Positions 25,141 through 34,748 of a stretch of 64,000 nucleotides of DNA are shown here, piece after piece (the stretch's first letter is position 1; each line of letters starts with the position of its first letter). The DNA comes from UBA2988 sp965237965. Lineage in GTDB: Bacteria > Gemmatimonadota > Gemmatimonadetes > Longimicrobiales > Gaopeijiaceae. The stretch lies in the NCBI GenBank assembly GCA_965237965.1, contig CBDEGT010000003.1, forward strand, positions 248,001 through 312,000, written 5' to 3'. A program made the position numbers and the translations under genes. The notes beneath the pieces are model-generated. The model searched no databases, had not been told where the DNA came from, and saw nothing but the letters and a program-made list of their open reading frames with translations.

Positions 25141-27867
25141 CTAGAAGTCGTACTTGAGCTGCAGCAGCGCCAGCCGCCCGATGTTCGGCACGCCGACGAA
25201 GTTTCGGTAGTCGGCGTCGAGCAGGTTGGAGACGTACAGCTGCGCCGTCGCCCCGGTGTTCGGGATCCGGTACCCGAGCGTCAGGTCCACGAGGGTCGCA
25301 GACTCGACGCAGTCCTCCACCAGGTCGCCGGTGCCTCCGATGCAGCGGGTCCCGACGTAGTCCGCCGAGTTGGCCGGGAAACCCGAGGTGAAGCGGGCTC
25401 TGACCTCACTCATGAACCCGTTTCGGAGCCCACGGTAGCCGAGCGTCACGGTCCCCTTCCTGTCCGGCGCGTTCAGCGCCACCACTTGCGGCTGCCCATT
25501 CAGCACGGGCTCGAAATGGTCGTCGCTCACGAGCGACGCGGTCGCCCCCAGCGACCACACATCGTTCAGGAACGCGGTCAAGCTCAGGTCGGCACCCCAT
25601 AGGTCGAGCTCCCCGTAGTTCACGTACGTGGTGATCAGATCGGCACCGAGGGTCGCTACATCTGGATCGGTGATGACCCCGAGCGGCACGGGGCCGACGC
25701 TCTGGGCGAGCGCCGCAGCCTGGGCCTGGGGCACTCCGTGCGCGATCAGCATGCCCGCGAGCTGCGTTCCCTCTAGCAGCAGCAGGGGAGTCCAGAGCGT
25801 GAGGGGCGACGTGAAGTTTTCTCTCTTGGAGGTCCACACGTCCGCGGCCAGCGCGACCCGGTTTCCGAGGACACCCTGATAGCCGACCTCGAACGTAGTC
25901 ACCGTGCTGCCCTGCATGCGCGGCACGTCGCTCACCGTGCTCTGCACGAGGGGTATGACCTCGTTCGTCACCGGGTTGAAGGTGAGAATCGGGACGGCAG
26001 ACGCGTTGAAGCTACGCCACTGCGGGGTCACGCCCGGGGTGCGTCGAGCCAGCAGAAAATTGACCGCGTTCACCCACAGGTTCTGAGCCGTCACGTCCTG
26101 CATCGTGTTGGGCGACCCCGAGTACGGCGAGCGCATACCGCGGAAAGAGCCGTCGGTGTTCTGGAACGAGAGCCCGTCCTCGCCCGGCCCCGTCGCCCGC
26201 GCCAGGTAGCCCAGTTCCCCCAACGTCGACGGAGCGCGGCCGCCGTTGATGTCCAGAAACATGTTCAGCGTCGTCGGCGTGTTGAACGCTCGGTTGTACG
26301 TCAGGCGGACGCTCTGCTGTTCCGCGGGCTTGAACACGAGCGCCGCGCGGGGAGACCACGCGACATCCTCCAGCACCGACGTGTCGTCGAAGCGGAGCGC
26401 ACCGACCAGGCTCCACGTGTCGGTGATCCCGACCTCGGCCTGCGCGTAGGCGCCGAACTCAGTGATCTCGTCCTCGTCCTCGTACCGCCCGTAGATGGTC
26501 CCCTCGCTCTCGGGCGTGGTCCTACGATAGTCCAAGCCGTAGACCACGTCGATCCGCTCGTCCGCGATGGCCAGCCCGTGCTGGAGCTGCGTCACCCACA
26601 TCTTCGACTTGTCCACGAGCGTGGCACCGCGGCGGAGCAGGAAGGTGTCCCCCGCGTCGCTCGTGTTCAGGTACGCTTGGGCAAACAACCGGCCCAGATT
26701 GAAGCGGGCCTGGTAGAAATTGTAGACCCACTCGTCCGTCTGTCCCGCCCCCAGGCCGGTCAGCTCGATACCGTCGTTGCTGCTGCGTCCGAACTGGAAG
26801 ATGGCGGTACCGTTCTCCGCGAACCTCCAGTCGGCGCGTACCTCCCCGCCCCAGCGGAGGATGTCGAAATTGCGCCGGCCGACCCGATCCACCTCGGCGA
26901 GGGTGATGCCGTACAGCTTCGCGAACGCCTCGGGGTTCGCGGCAGCCTCCACGATCGCCGCCACCTCGTTGGGGTCGGTGTAGGGCCACTCCCGACCGCG
27001 GAACAACGAGCCCGAGAGCTTGATGCCGAAATCCTCGCCCAGGAGATGCGAGGTGCGAAAAACACCCTTGAAGATGTCGCGCTCTCCCCCCGCGACCGAC
27101 ACGGAAGTGTTCGATCCCTCGAGCGGAGATCGCGTGATCAGGTGGACCACTCCGTTCGCGGTGTTCGGTCCGTAGAGGGCCGCCCCGGGGCCGAGGACGA
27201 CCTCGATGCGAGCAACGTCCTCGTCGGTTGAGGGCACGAACTGCATGAGGTTGACCTGAAGCGACGGGATGCTCGCGATCCGGTGGTCGGTGAGGAAGTG
27301 GACCGCGCCGGAGAAGATGTTGTTGAAACCGCGGACCACCACGTTCCCCGCCGAGACGCCGTAGCTGATAATGTCGACGCCGACCACGTCCTTCATGTGC
27401 TCCATCGGCGTGGCGACGACTTTCTCCTCGATCTTGGCCTCCGAGACTACGGCGACCATCGCAGGCGCCTCGGTCGCTTTCTCGACCTTCTTGCCCACGG
27501 TCACCTGGATCGGGTCGAGCGCGATAGCAGTGGAGGCCAAGGCGATTCCGACGTTGGCCCGGCCGCCCGCCATGACCTGGACGCCTTCGAGGGTGCGCGT
27601 GGAGAACCCGATCATCGTGGCCACGAGCGTGTACGTACCCGGCGCCACGAGCACGCGGAACCGGCCCGCGACGTTGGTGATCGACCCCGAGGACTGACCA
27701 CTCGCGCTCAGTACCTGCACCTGCACGTCGGGAAGCGGTTGGCCGCTGCCGCCATCCGTGATCGTCCCTTCGATCGTGCTCTGCTGGCCAGCGAGGGGTA
27801 ACGCTTCCGCGAGGAGGCCGAGCAGGAAGATCGTCAGGACCGCGGGTAGACCTCGCATCGTGCGCAT
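25141..27867 (-). CDS. TonB-dependent outer-membrane receptor with carboxypeptidase-like N-domain
   Basis: The 908-residue protein has a signal peptide (LPAVLTIFLLGLLAEALPLA, cleavage near AGQQ). A carboxypeptidase-regulatory-like beta domain follows (about 30-110: GTITDGGSGQPLPDVQVQVL, YTLVATMIGFSTRTLEGVQV). The plug domain is at about 130-240 (MKDVVGVDIISYGVSAGN, VVRGFNNIF, IEVVLGPGAALYGPNTANGV), then a 22-strand type barrel ending in the aromatic C-terminus LALLQLKYDF. It would import an unknown ligand with TonB energy. No SusD partner or ligand-specific enzyme is adjacent, so the substrate cannot be told. ATG at 27867 follows GAGGATG. Confidence 0.93.
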   Translation of the reverse strand: MRTMRGLPAVLTIFLLGLLAEALPLAGQQSTIEGTITDGGSGQPLPDVQVQVLSASGQSSGSITNVAGRFRVLVAPGTYTLVATMIGFSTRTLEGVQVMAGGRANVGIALASTAIALDPIQVTVGKKVEKATEAPAMVAVVSEAKIEEKVVATPMEHMKDVVGVDIISYGVSAGNVVVRGFNNIFSGAVHFLTDHRIASIPSLQVNLMQFVPSTDEDVARIEVVLGPGAALYGPNTANGVVHLITRSPLEGSNTSVSVAGGERDIFKGVFRTSHLLGEDFGIKLSGSLFRGREWPYTDPNEVAAIVEAAANPEAFAKLYGITLAEVDRVGRRNFDILRWGGEVRADWRFAENGTAIFQFGRSSNDGIELTGLGAGQTDEWVYNFYQARFNLGRLFAQAYLNTSDAGDTFLLRRGATLVDKSKMWVTQLQHGLAIADERIDVVYGLDYRRTTPESEGTIYGRYEDEDEITEFGAYAQAEVGITDTWSLVGALRFDDTSVLEDVAWSPRAALVFKPAEQQSVRLTYNRAFNTPTTLNMFLDINGGRAPSTLGELGYLARATGPGEDGLSFQNTDGSFRGMRSPYSGSPNTMQDVTAQNLWVNAVNFLLARRTPGVTPQWRSFNASAVPILTFNPVTNEVIPLVQSTVSDVPRMQGSTVTTFEVGYQGVLGNRVALAADVWTSKRENFTSPLTLWTPLLLLEGTQLAGMLIAHGVPQAQAAALAQSVGPVPLGVITDPDVATLGADLITTYVNYGELDLWGADLSLTAFLNDVWSLGATASLVSDDHFEPVLNGQPQVVALNAPDRKGTVTLGYRGLRNGFMSEVRARFTSGFPANSADYVGTRCIGGTGDLVEDCVESATLVDLTLGYRIPNTGATAQLYVSNLLDADYRNFVGVPNIGRLALLQLKYDF

Positions 27868-28036
27868 AGGTCATCCTCTCGGAAAAGGTCCCCGGGTCGC
27901 GGGTCGCCGCGATCCGGCTCGGGAGCGCCGGCTCTGGAGCATGGCGCGCTCCACAGGCACGTGAAGATCGTACGGCTCACCCCTTCCGGCCAGCGATGCT
28001 ATCGGTTGGGCGCCGACCTCCACGAAGTCGAAGCGA

Positions 28037-28639
28037 TCAAGAGGGCTGGCGAATCGCCCCGCAACGCGGCCCACCGATTTGGGAGCGGCCGTGTCGAGGA
28101 GGGGGATCGAGCGGTCCGACGGCCAACCTCGCGGGCGATTCCGCCGACGCCTGGTCCCTCGGGTCGAGACAGCGCTCGGTGCGCCGACTGTCGGAGATCT
28201 GGGTGACCTTCCATCCGGCGGGACCGCGCAGGAGCTGGAAGGAGTCGGTGCCGCAGTGGCTCACGGAGCCATCCAGATAGAAGGTGTACGGAGCCCACAC
28301 GGAGGCCACGTTTCCATCGATGCGAACCTCGATCTCGTAGAGCAGCTCGTCCCACCGCCGCTCCGACCGGGCCACCGCGGACAACCACATTTCTACCGGA
28401 ATGAAGGCGATCTCCACTGCGCCGTCGCGCGCCTCCACCAGCGCGAAGCGAGCGCCGTCCGCCAGGGCGCTCCGGGCGAGTGCCGTATCCGCGGTTCGCA
28501 TTCCCTGGAACAGCTGGGCCACGACCTCCAACACGTCCGCCTGGTCCTGCTGGGCGCCGACCGGTACGACGACCGACATCCACGTCACGATCAAGCTCCC
28601 CAGCAGGCCGGCCCTCGAGACTCGGCACGGATAGCTCAT
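28037..28639 (-). CDS. secreted NTF2-like (SnoaL/DUF4440-type) protein
   Basis: After an N-terminal signal sequence (LLGSLIVTWMSVVVPVGAQQ) the protein shows an NTF2-like fold. A helix VLEVVAQLFQGMRTADTALA is followed by a curved sheet with VEIAFIPVEMWLSAVA, YEIEVRIDGNVASVWAPYTF and DSFQLLRGPAGWKVTQIS, the typical end of this family. The last 45 residues after RRTERCLDP are low in similarity and Pro/Arg-rich. Members bind small ligands or act as enzymes; no catalytic residues are evident. It shares ATGA with the stop of the upstream CorC-like gene. Confidence 0.75.
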   Translation of the reverse strand: MSYPCRVSRAGLLGSLIVTWMSVVVPVGAQQDQADVLEVVAQLFQGMRTADTALARSALADGARFALVEARDGAVEIAFIPVEMWLSAVARSERRWDELLYEIEVRIDGNVASVWAPYTFYLDGSVSHCGTDSFQLLRGPAGWKVTQISDSRRTERCLDPRDQASAESPARLAVGPLDPPPRHGRSQIGGPRCGAIRQPS

Positions 28640-29964
28640 CGCCCCACGCCCTCCTCGCCGTGCAGCGGTCCGGTGATCGAGGCCAGGCAGATGCCGACAC
28701 CGTTACCACGCAATGTCTGTACCTCGAAGCGCACGTCGTCGTACACAACCACGTCCCCCATCACCGGCCTGCGTCCGAGCAGGGCGAGCACCAGTCCGCT
28801 CACCGTATCCACTTCTTCGTGCTCGAGCACGACGCCGAGCGCTTCGCCGACCTCCTCGACGCGTACGGCACCATCGGCACGCACCCGAAGAGGACCCTCC
28901 ACGATGATTTCGGGCACCTCGGTGGGCCGCTCGGTGATCTCGCCGACCACCTCCTCGAACAGGTCTTCCAAGGTGACGATCCCGGCCGTGCCACCGTGCT
29001 CATCCATGACGATCGCCATCTGCACGCCCGCCTGGCTCATCGCCGCAAGAAGCTGATCGGTCCGCGCGGTGGCCGGCAGGTGCGGCACCGGACGGAGAGA
29101 CTCAGGGCCGATGACGCGGCCGGCGCGGAGCGACCGGAGCGCATCCCGCACGTGCAGCATACCGACGACGTGGTCGAGCGTACCCTGGTAGACCGGATAG
29201 CGCGTGTGCGGAGCCGTACGGAGCAGCTCGGCAAGGGTATCTCGGTCCGCGTCCGCGGAGAGCGCGACCACCCGCACACGGGGCACCATCACCTCTGCGG
29301 CCGTGCGGTCGCCGAACTCGAGCAGATCCCCGATCACCTGGGCCGAGGCCTTGCGCAGCAAGCCGCCGGCGAGGCTCTCTCGCACGATGTAGGCGATCTC
29401 CTCGGGCGTGCGATAGTGCTCCCGGTTCCGTGTCTCGCGCCGCACGCCCATCAGCCCCAGCACGGCGTTCCCGATGCCGTTGAACGCGACCACGAGTGGA
29501 AAGGTCACAAACTGGACCACCCGCATCACGGGAGTGATCCTGAGCGCCGTTCGGCCCGGATGTTGGAGAGCAAGCGACTTGGGAACCATCTCACCCAATA
29601 CGATGTGGAAGTAGGTGAGTACCGCGACGGCGACCACGCTGGACAGGGTATGCGCAGCGATCCAACGCTCGGCAGCCCAACCCTCGAGGTGCCCCGCAAT
29701 CCATTCGGCGAGCGCATGCTCGCCGTACATTCCGAGGCCCAGGCTCGCAGCGGTGATGCCGAGCTGCGCGGTAGCGATGAACCGGTCCTGGCGCAGGGGA
29801 TCACCGATGATCCGGCGTACCAGGCGAGCCGTCGCGCTTCCCTTACGAGCCGCGCGCTCCATCTCGACGCGCGAAACCCCCACGATCGCGAATTCGGCCG
29901 CCACGAATAGCGCGTTGAGCAACACCAGGATCGCAACGATCAGCGTAGGAACGAGACTAGGCAT
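28636..29964 (-). CDS. CorC/HlyC-family CNNM-type transporter protein (paralogue 2)
   Basis: The protein is 442 residues. A DUF21 (CNNM) membrane domain covers residues 1-190 with three to four hydrophobic segments, starting LIVAILVLLNALFVAAEFAI. A CBS pair follows at about 205-325 (EVMVPRVRVVALSADADRDT; GMLHVRDALRSLRAGRVIG; MSQAGVQMAIVMDEHGGTAG). A C-terminal CorC_HlyC domain (about 345-425) ends it. Relatives take part in Mg2+/Co2+ efflux or homeostasis; the CBS pair binds ATP-Mg. The start overlaps the paralogue's stop by 8 bases, suggesting the two act as a heteromer or came from tandem duplication. Confidence 0.92.
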   Translation of the reverse strand: MPSLVPTLIVAILVLLNALFVAAEFAIVGVSRVEMERAARKGSATARLVRRIIGDPLRQDRFIATAQLGITAASLGLGMYGEHALAEWIAGHLEGWAAERWIAAHTLSSVVAVAVLTYFHIVLGEMVPKSLALQHPGRTALRITPVMRVVQFVTFPLVVAFNGIGNAVLGLMGVRRETRNREHYRTPEEIAYIVRESLAGGLLRKASAQVIGDLLEFGDRTAAEVMVPRVRVVALSADADRDTLAELLRTAPHTRYPVYQGTLDHVVGMLHVRDALRSLRAGRVIGPESLRPVPHLPATARTDQLLAAMSQAGVQMAIVMDEHGGTAGIVTLEDLFEEVVGEITERPTEVPEIIVEGPLRVRADGAVRVEEVGEALGVVLEHEEVDTVSGLVLALLGRRPVMGDVVVYDDVRFEVQTLRGNGVGICLASITGPLHGEEGVGR

Positions 29965-31261
29965 CGCTCGCCTGTGATTCAGCGGAAGGGGTGGCCACGA
30001 TCGACACCACCATGCGCCCGACCATGCGCTCGACCTCCACCGGGACCCCGTCGATCACGAACTCCTCTCCGCTCCGCGGGAGTCGCCCGATCCGCTCCAT
30101 GAGGAAGCCGGCGAGGGTGGCCGACGTTCCCTCCCAGTCGGCTCTCAGCAGCTGCGCCGCCTCCTTGAGTCGCACCGATCCCGGGAGCCGCAAGCGCCCG
30201 TCGGGCAGACTCTCCGGGACGGGCTCGGCCGGTTTGAACTCGTCGGCTATCCCACCCAGAATCTCCTGGAGAATGTCGCTCACGGTGACCAGGCCGGCCG
30301 TGCCGCCGAACTCGTCCGACACCAGCGCCATGTGCTGTCGCTCCGCACGCAGGCGGTCGAGGACCCTGTCCAGGGTCAACCCCTCCGGAATGAACACGAC
30401 GTGACGGAGCGCGGAGGCACTCCCACCGTCGAGCGCCTGGCGCGCGATGTCCTGGACATGTACGTAGCCCACGATGTGGTCGAGAGTCCCCTCGTACACG
30501 GGGATTCGCGTGTACGGGCTCTCGCTCGCGATCCGTACCATCTCCTGGAAGTCACTGTTCGCCTCGATCCCCAGAATCTCGGTACGCGGCACCATCACCT
30601 CGGCCACAGTCATCGTGCCCATCCGTAGCGCCCGACGAAGCCGAGCATGTTCGTCGAGGTCGAACATGCCCCCCTCCCGGCTCTCGGCGATCAGGTACTC
30701 GATTTCGTCCGGGGAATGGACGTGGACATGCCCTTCATGCTCGGCTCCCAGCGCACGGAGCACCGCCAAACCCGTTCCGTTGAGCATCGCGATGAACCAG
30801 GAGAGCGCGCGCAACGACCACTGCATGGGCAGCAGCGTATAGAGCGCCACCTGGGTCGGGAACTGGAGCGCGAGCGACTTGGGTACCAGCTCGCCCAGGA
30901 CCATATGCGACGCGGTGAGCACCACCAGGATGACACCTGCGGCCGCAGACCCTGCCGCGCCCACCTGCATTCCTCCCCAGCCCTCGAACAACGGAGTCAG
31001 CAGGGGCGCGAGCTTGGCCTGCCCGTACGCTCCCAGCACAAGGCTGGAGATCGTGATTCCGATCTGGCTGGTGGCGATGTAATGGTCGAGGTGCTGGGGA
31101 TCGGCGATGTGCGGGAGAAGGCGGCGGGCGAGCCAGTGGCCCTCCTCTGCACGCTGCTGGATACGGCTACGCCGCACGCTCACGGCGGCGAACTCGGCCG
31201 CGACGTAGAGTGCCGTCACGAAGATCAGCAGCAGCAGGATCGCCGGGACCGTGAGACTCAC
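29957..31261 (-). CDS. CorC/HlyC-family CNNM-type transporter protein (paralogue 1)
   Basis: The 434-residue protein has the same layout as its neighbour. DUF21 comes first (AILLLLIFVTALYVAAEFAA, with AEFAAVSVRRSRIQQRAEEG), then a CBS pair (AEVMVPRTEILGIEANSDFQ; GYVHVQDIARQALDGG; MALVSDEFGGTAGLVTVSDI) and a CorC_HlyC domain with LPDGRLRLPGSVRLKEAAQ. The start is GTG at 31261. It is the first clear gene of a three-gene unit with paralogue 2 and the NTF2-like gene. Divalent cation homeostasis is the likely role from the family. Confidence 0.92.
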   Translation of the reverse strand: MSLTVPAILLLLIFVTALYVAAEFAAVSVRRSRIQQRAEEGHWLARRLLPHIADPQHLDHYIATSQIGITISSLVLGAYGQAKLAPLLTPLFEGWGGMQVGAAGSAAAGVILVVLTASHMVLGELVPKSLALQFPTQVALYTLLPMQWSLRALSWFIAMLNGTGLAVLRALGAEHEGHVHVHSPDEIEYLIAESREGGMFDLDEHARLRRALRMGTMTVAEVMVPRTEILGIEANSDFQEMVRIASESPYTRIPVYEGTLDHIVGYVHVQDIARQALDGGSASALRHVVFIPEGLTLDRVLDRLRAERQHMALVSDEFGGTAGLVTVSDILQEILGGIADEFKPAEPVPESLPDGRLRLPGSVRLKEAAQLLRADWEGTSATLAGFLMERIGRLPRSGEEFVIDGVPVEVERMVGRMVVSIVATPSAESQASDA

Positions 31262-31545
31262 GGGGAGGGTTGGCCGGGGGGCAGAGCGCGCGTGAGCTTC
31301 ACGAAGGCCGGGATCGGCGCGCGCCGGTCGAGCGACGGGTCGTCACGGCCGAAGCGTACCAGCCCCCGGCCGGGCAGGCAAAGAGCCAGGGAGGGCGCAC
31401 GCCCCAAGCGGTGCTCCGCGTCGACATCACCTGCTAGCCCCGGCGAAGGACGGACGGAAGAACCCCCGTAGGAGACCCAACCGCCGTTCGGAGCGGCAGT
31501 TGGAGAGCTACCGGCGACGCCCACCGAAGACGAGTCAGCTTGCAC
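31258..31545 (-). CDS. possible small protein, uncertain
   Basis: An open frame whose stop overlaps the CorC-like start (GTGA), the same coupling seen at other junctions in this strand. The last 45 residues (FGRDDPSLDRRAPIPAFVKL) look like plausible protein, but there is no recognisable domain and the first half is Gly/Ser-rich. The true start is unclear; it could be a short coupled leader ORF or a chance frame in the divergent intergenic region. Confidence 0.25.
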   Translation of the reverse strand: MQADSSSVGVAGSSPTAAPNGGWVSYGGSSVRPSPGLAGDVDAEHRLGRAPSLALCLPGRGLVRFGRDDPSLDRRAPIPAFVKLTRALPPGQPSP

Positions 31546-31577
31546 GGCCTCCCACTGCGGCCGAGATTGCGCCCTCG

Positions 31578-33371
31578 ATGTCGATCGACCCCGACCGCTC
31601 CCGTCGGCGTGTCCCCCCTCGCGCCCTGCTGCTCTCCCTTGCCGCCCTTGTCGTACCGGTGGTGGCGGCGCTTGCCTTTCCAGACCGACTGGCCGAATAC
31701 GCCACCCTCCTCTGGCTGCTCGCGCTGGTGCCCGCCTTCCTACTCGCCTACTACCGCGGTTGGCGGGGTGCGGCCACCGCGCTGGCCGCGGGCATGGCGA
31801 CCCTCTCGGTCACCGAGGCGATGGCCGGCTGGCTCGGCCAGCCCGTTCCCGACCTACTGCTCGGCGTGGTCGTGATCTACGTCGCGACCGCCCTCGGGAT
31901 CGGCTGGCTCGCAGAGCGCCTCCACCAGGACAAGGACGAAGTGGAGGACATGGCGTTAACCGACATTCTCACGCACCTCCCGAATCGGCGTCATGCGCGC
32001 GTCTTCCTCAAGAACGAGTTCGCGGCGGCAGAGCGGGGACGGCTCCTCTCGGTCGCCCTCTTCGACCTGGACGACTTCAAGACGTTCAACGACAGGCACG
32101 GACACCAGGCGGGCGACGAGGCCCTGTGCGCCTTCGCGGAGGTCCTGACCCGCAGCACCCGGCGCATGAACCTGTCCGCCCGGTTCGGGGGGGAGGAGTT
32201 CCTTGCCGTGCTTGCCGGCTCGGATGCCGAAGGTGCCATGGTGTTCGCGGATCGCGTCCGGAGTTCCCTGCAAGGGCTCTCCGTGGGTGGCGACGGCCTC
32301 ACCGTGAGCGGCGGCGTTGCGGTCTACCATCCGAGCATGCGTACCCCCGACGAGCTTCTGGCCGCCGCAGACCAAGCCCTCTATCAGGCCAAGCGAGAGG
32401 GCCGCAACGCCGTCCGTCTCTTCGCCCATAACGGGGCGGATCACGCGGAGGAGCCGGGGGCTCCGCCACCGCCGGACTCGCCGGTGATCGAGCAGTCGCG
32501 TGCCCCGGAGGCGGGGAGCGACGCGGTCCCTGAGCAGGCCACAGGTTCGCCCCCGGACCAAATCATCGCTTTCGGCGTCGGACGGCGCGTGCTGCTCGTC
32601 GAGGATGAGCCCCAGGTGCGCAACCTCATCGCCAACTACCTCACCCGGGAGGGATTCTCCACCGACGAGGCGGGCACGGTGGCGGACGGGGTCAGGTTCC
32701 TGCGCGACGAGTTCGACGTCGTCGTCACCGACATGCGCTTGCCCGGAGCGAGCGGGAACGAGCTGGTGACCGCGGTCAAGGCGCGCTGGCCCGCCACCCA
32801 GGTGATCGTGATAACGGGCCTCCAGGACGCCCAGGTCGCAGCAGAGGCACTGAACGCGGGGGCAGACCGGTACCTGTTCAAGCCGTTCGGGATGTCCGAG
32901 CTGCGCGGCCACTTGGTGGACGCCCTCGCGCGCCGGGACCGCTTCCTCAACGAGCGTGCCGAGAAGGACCAACTGACCGCTGAGGCTCTGGCTCGCGCGG
33001 AGCAGGCCCGCGAGGCGGTGCTCAAGGGTGCCCGCGCGCTGGTGCGGCGGTCGAGGTGCGCGACCCGTACACCCGCGGGCACTCGGGCCGCGTGGCTCGG
33101 TACGCAAGCGTGCTCGCCGTCGCGACCGAGGGAGGCGACGGTCTGTTGGACCCCGACGCGCTCAAGCTCGCGTGCGAGCTCCACGACGTGGGCAAGATCG
33201 GCGTGCCCGACGCGATCCTCAACAAGGAGGAAAACCTCACAAGCGAGGAGTTCGATCAGGTTCGCAAGCACCCGCGCACGGGCCGTCGGATCCTCGAGCC
33301 GCTCCTGGACGATCCCGTCGTGCTCGCGGTGGTGAGTTGGCACCACGAGCGGTGGGACGGGACGGGCTACC
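31578..33371 (+). pseudogene. GGDEF - receiver - HD-GYP signalling protein, frameshifted and cut by IS
   Basis: Residues about 15-145 carry membrane segments (ALLLSLAALVVPVVAALAF ...). A GGDEF domain follows (LTDILTHLPNRRHARVFLKN; active-site RFGGEEFLAVLAG), then a receiver (VLLVEDEPQVRNL, VVVTDMRLPGASG, YLFKPFG) and the start of an HD-GYP phosphodiesterase (VRDPYTRGHSGRVARYAS, ELHDVGKIGVPDAILNKE, HHERWDGTGY). The frame is lost near 33042 by an apparent one-base deletion, and the HD-GYP domain ends at GTGY where the IS256-like element begins at 33372. The rest is not found on the other side of the IS. The intact gene would have made and degraded cyclic di-GMP in one protein. GGDEF and receiver could still be translated. 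Confidence 0.85.
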
Positions 33372-34748
33372 GAGGTAGGATCAAAAGGTGTGTAAAAAGA
33401 GAGGCGACGTACCTTTCCGCTGAGATTTAAACCAGCGAGCCCGGGTGACAGCCCGGGGAAAGGAACGTCGCCTCATGAGAGAGGATATCGCGGGACCCCA
33501 GGGTGCGTCCAGCAGGCCGATGTGGGAGACGCTCGAGGGGATGGTTAGGGAGAAGGCGCAGGAGTTCATCCAACAGATCATGGAGGAGGAAGTCACGGAG
33601 TTGTTAGGCCGGGAGAAGTCAGAGCGCAGGAGTACGGTGGACTCGGCCGAGGGCTACCGCAACGGATATGGCAAGCCGAGGCGGTTGGCGATGAGCTCGG
33701 GCACGATCATGCTCCGACGCCCTCGGGTTCGGGGCGTCGAGGAGCGGTTCGAGAGTCGGGTGTTGCCGTTGTTCGCACGACGGACGAAGGAGCTGGGTGC
33801 TCTGCTTCCGGAGCTGTATCTGCACGGGCTGGCGGAGGGAGACTTCGAGCTGGCGATGCGGGGCCTGCTGGGCGAGGGGGCCCCGTTGTCGAAGTCTTCG
33901 ATTCGGCGGCTGCGGGCGGGATGGACGGCGGAATTCGAGGAATGGTCGAAGCGCTCGCTGGCCGACCGTGAGGTCGTCTACGTCTGGGCGGACGGGATCT
34001 ACGTGAAGGCGGGGCTCGAGCGGGACAAGGCAGCACTGCTGGTGGTTCTGGGCGCGATGCGAGACGGGACGAAGGAAGTGTTGGCCCTGAGATCGGGCTA
34101 CCGAGAGTCGGTCGAGTCCTGGTCGGAGGTGTTGCGGGATCTGAAGGCACGCGGCATCGAGGCGCCCCGGCTTCTGATGGCGGACGGTAACGCGGCGATC
34201 TGGGGCGCAGTACGGCAGGTATGGCCTGAGGCGGGCGAGCAACGGTGCTGGAACCACAAGATGAGGAACGTGCTGGACCGGCTGCCGCAGCGGGAGCAGA
34301 GCGAGGCGAAGGATCTTCTCAGGGCCGTGGTCTACGCACCGAGCCGGTCCGAGGCTGTGAAGGCCCGCGAAGTGTTCGCCAGGCGCTACAGGCCGTGGTA
34401 TCCGAAGGCGGTGGACGTACTCGAGGACGACTGGGAGCGGATGGTGGCGTTCTACGACTTCCCCGAGGATCACTGGAAGCATCTACGCACGACGAACGTG
34501 GTCGAGAGCCCGTTCGCTGCGGTACGGCTCAGGACGACGGCGGCGAAGCGATTCAAGCGGGTCGAGAGCGCTACGGCGCTGATCTGGAAGTTGCTCTTGG
34601 TGGCCGAGAAGCGCTTCCGAAGGCTCGACGCTCCTCACCTCCTCAAGGACGTGTTTGAAGGAAGGAAGTTCGAAGACGGAAAGCCCGTCTCAACCCAACA
34701 GCGGAAGAATGCCGCCTGATACGTTTACACACCTATTGACCCAACCTC
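33372..34748 (+). mobile_element. IS256-family element, copy 2, complete (1377 bp)
   Basis: The left end, with GAGGTAGGATCAAAAGGTGT, and the right end, read in reverse, GAGGTTGGGTCAATAGGTGT, are clear imperfect inverted repeats. One transposase lies inside. The 8 bases outside each end differ (GGGCTACC versus ACAGAGTA), so there is no target duplication and the HD-GYP gene does not resume on the far side. A deletion next to the element is likely. Confidence 0.92.
33475..34719 (+). CDS. IS256-family transposase (copy 2, full length)
   Basis: The protein is about 414 residues from ATG 33475 (AAAGGA upstream; an in-frame ATG at 33445 is less likely). It has an N-terminal helical region (REDIAGPQGASSRPMWETLE; EEEVTELLGREKSERR), the strand motif GTIMLRRPRVRGVEERFES and the Mutator core: YVWADGIYVKAG (Asp), LLMADGNAAIWGAV (Asp), RCWNHKMRNVLDRLPQREQ (Cys-x2-His) and TTNVVESPFAAVRLRTTAAK (Glu). 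It is intact and is the probable source of the truncated copies at 5037 and 62131. Confidence 0.92.
   Translation: MREDIAGPQGASSRPMWETLEGMVREKAQEFIQQIMEEEVTELLGREKSERRSTVDSAEGYRNGYGKPRRLAMSSGTIMLRRPRVRGVEERFESRVLPLFARRTKELGALLPELYLHGLAEGDFELAMRGLLGEGAPLSKSSIRRLRAGWTAEFEEWSKRSLADREVVYVWADGIYVKAGLERDKAALLVVLGAMRDGTKEVLALRSGYRESVESWSEVLRDLKARGIEAPRLLMADGNAAIWGAVRQVWPEAGEQRCWNHKMRNVLDRLPQREQSEAKDLLRAVVYAPSRSEAVKAREVFARRYRPWYPKAVDVLEDDWERMVAFYDFPEDHWKHLRTTNVVESPFAAVRLRTTAAKRFKRVESATALIWKLLLVAEKRFRRLDAPHLLKDVFEGRKFEDGKPVSTQQRKNAA

Noticed and set aside
26522..27874. Long overlapping minus-strand frame in the TonB receptor
   Set aside because: Shadow frame produced by high GC; the receptor frame has all the domain motifs.
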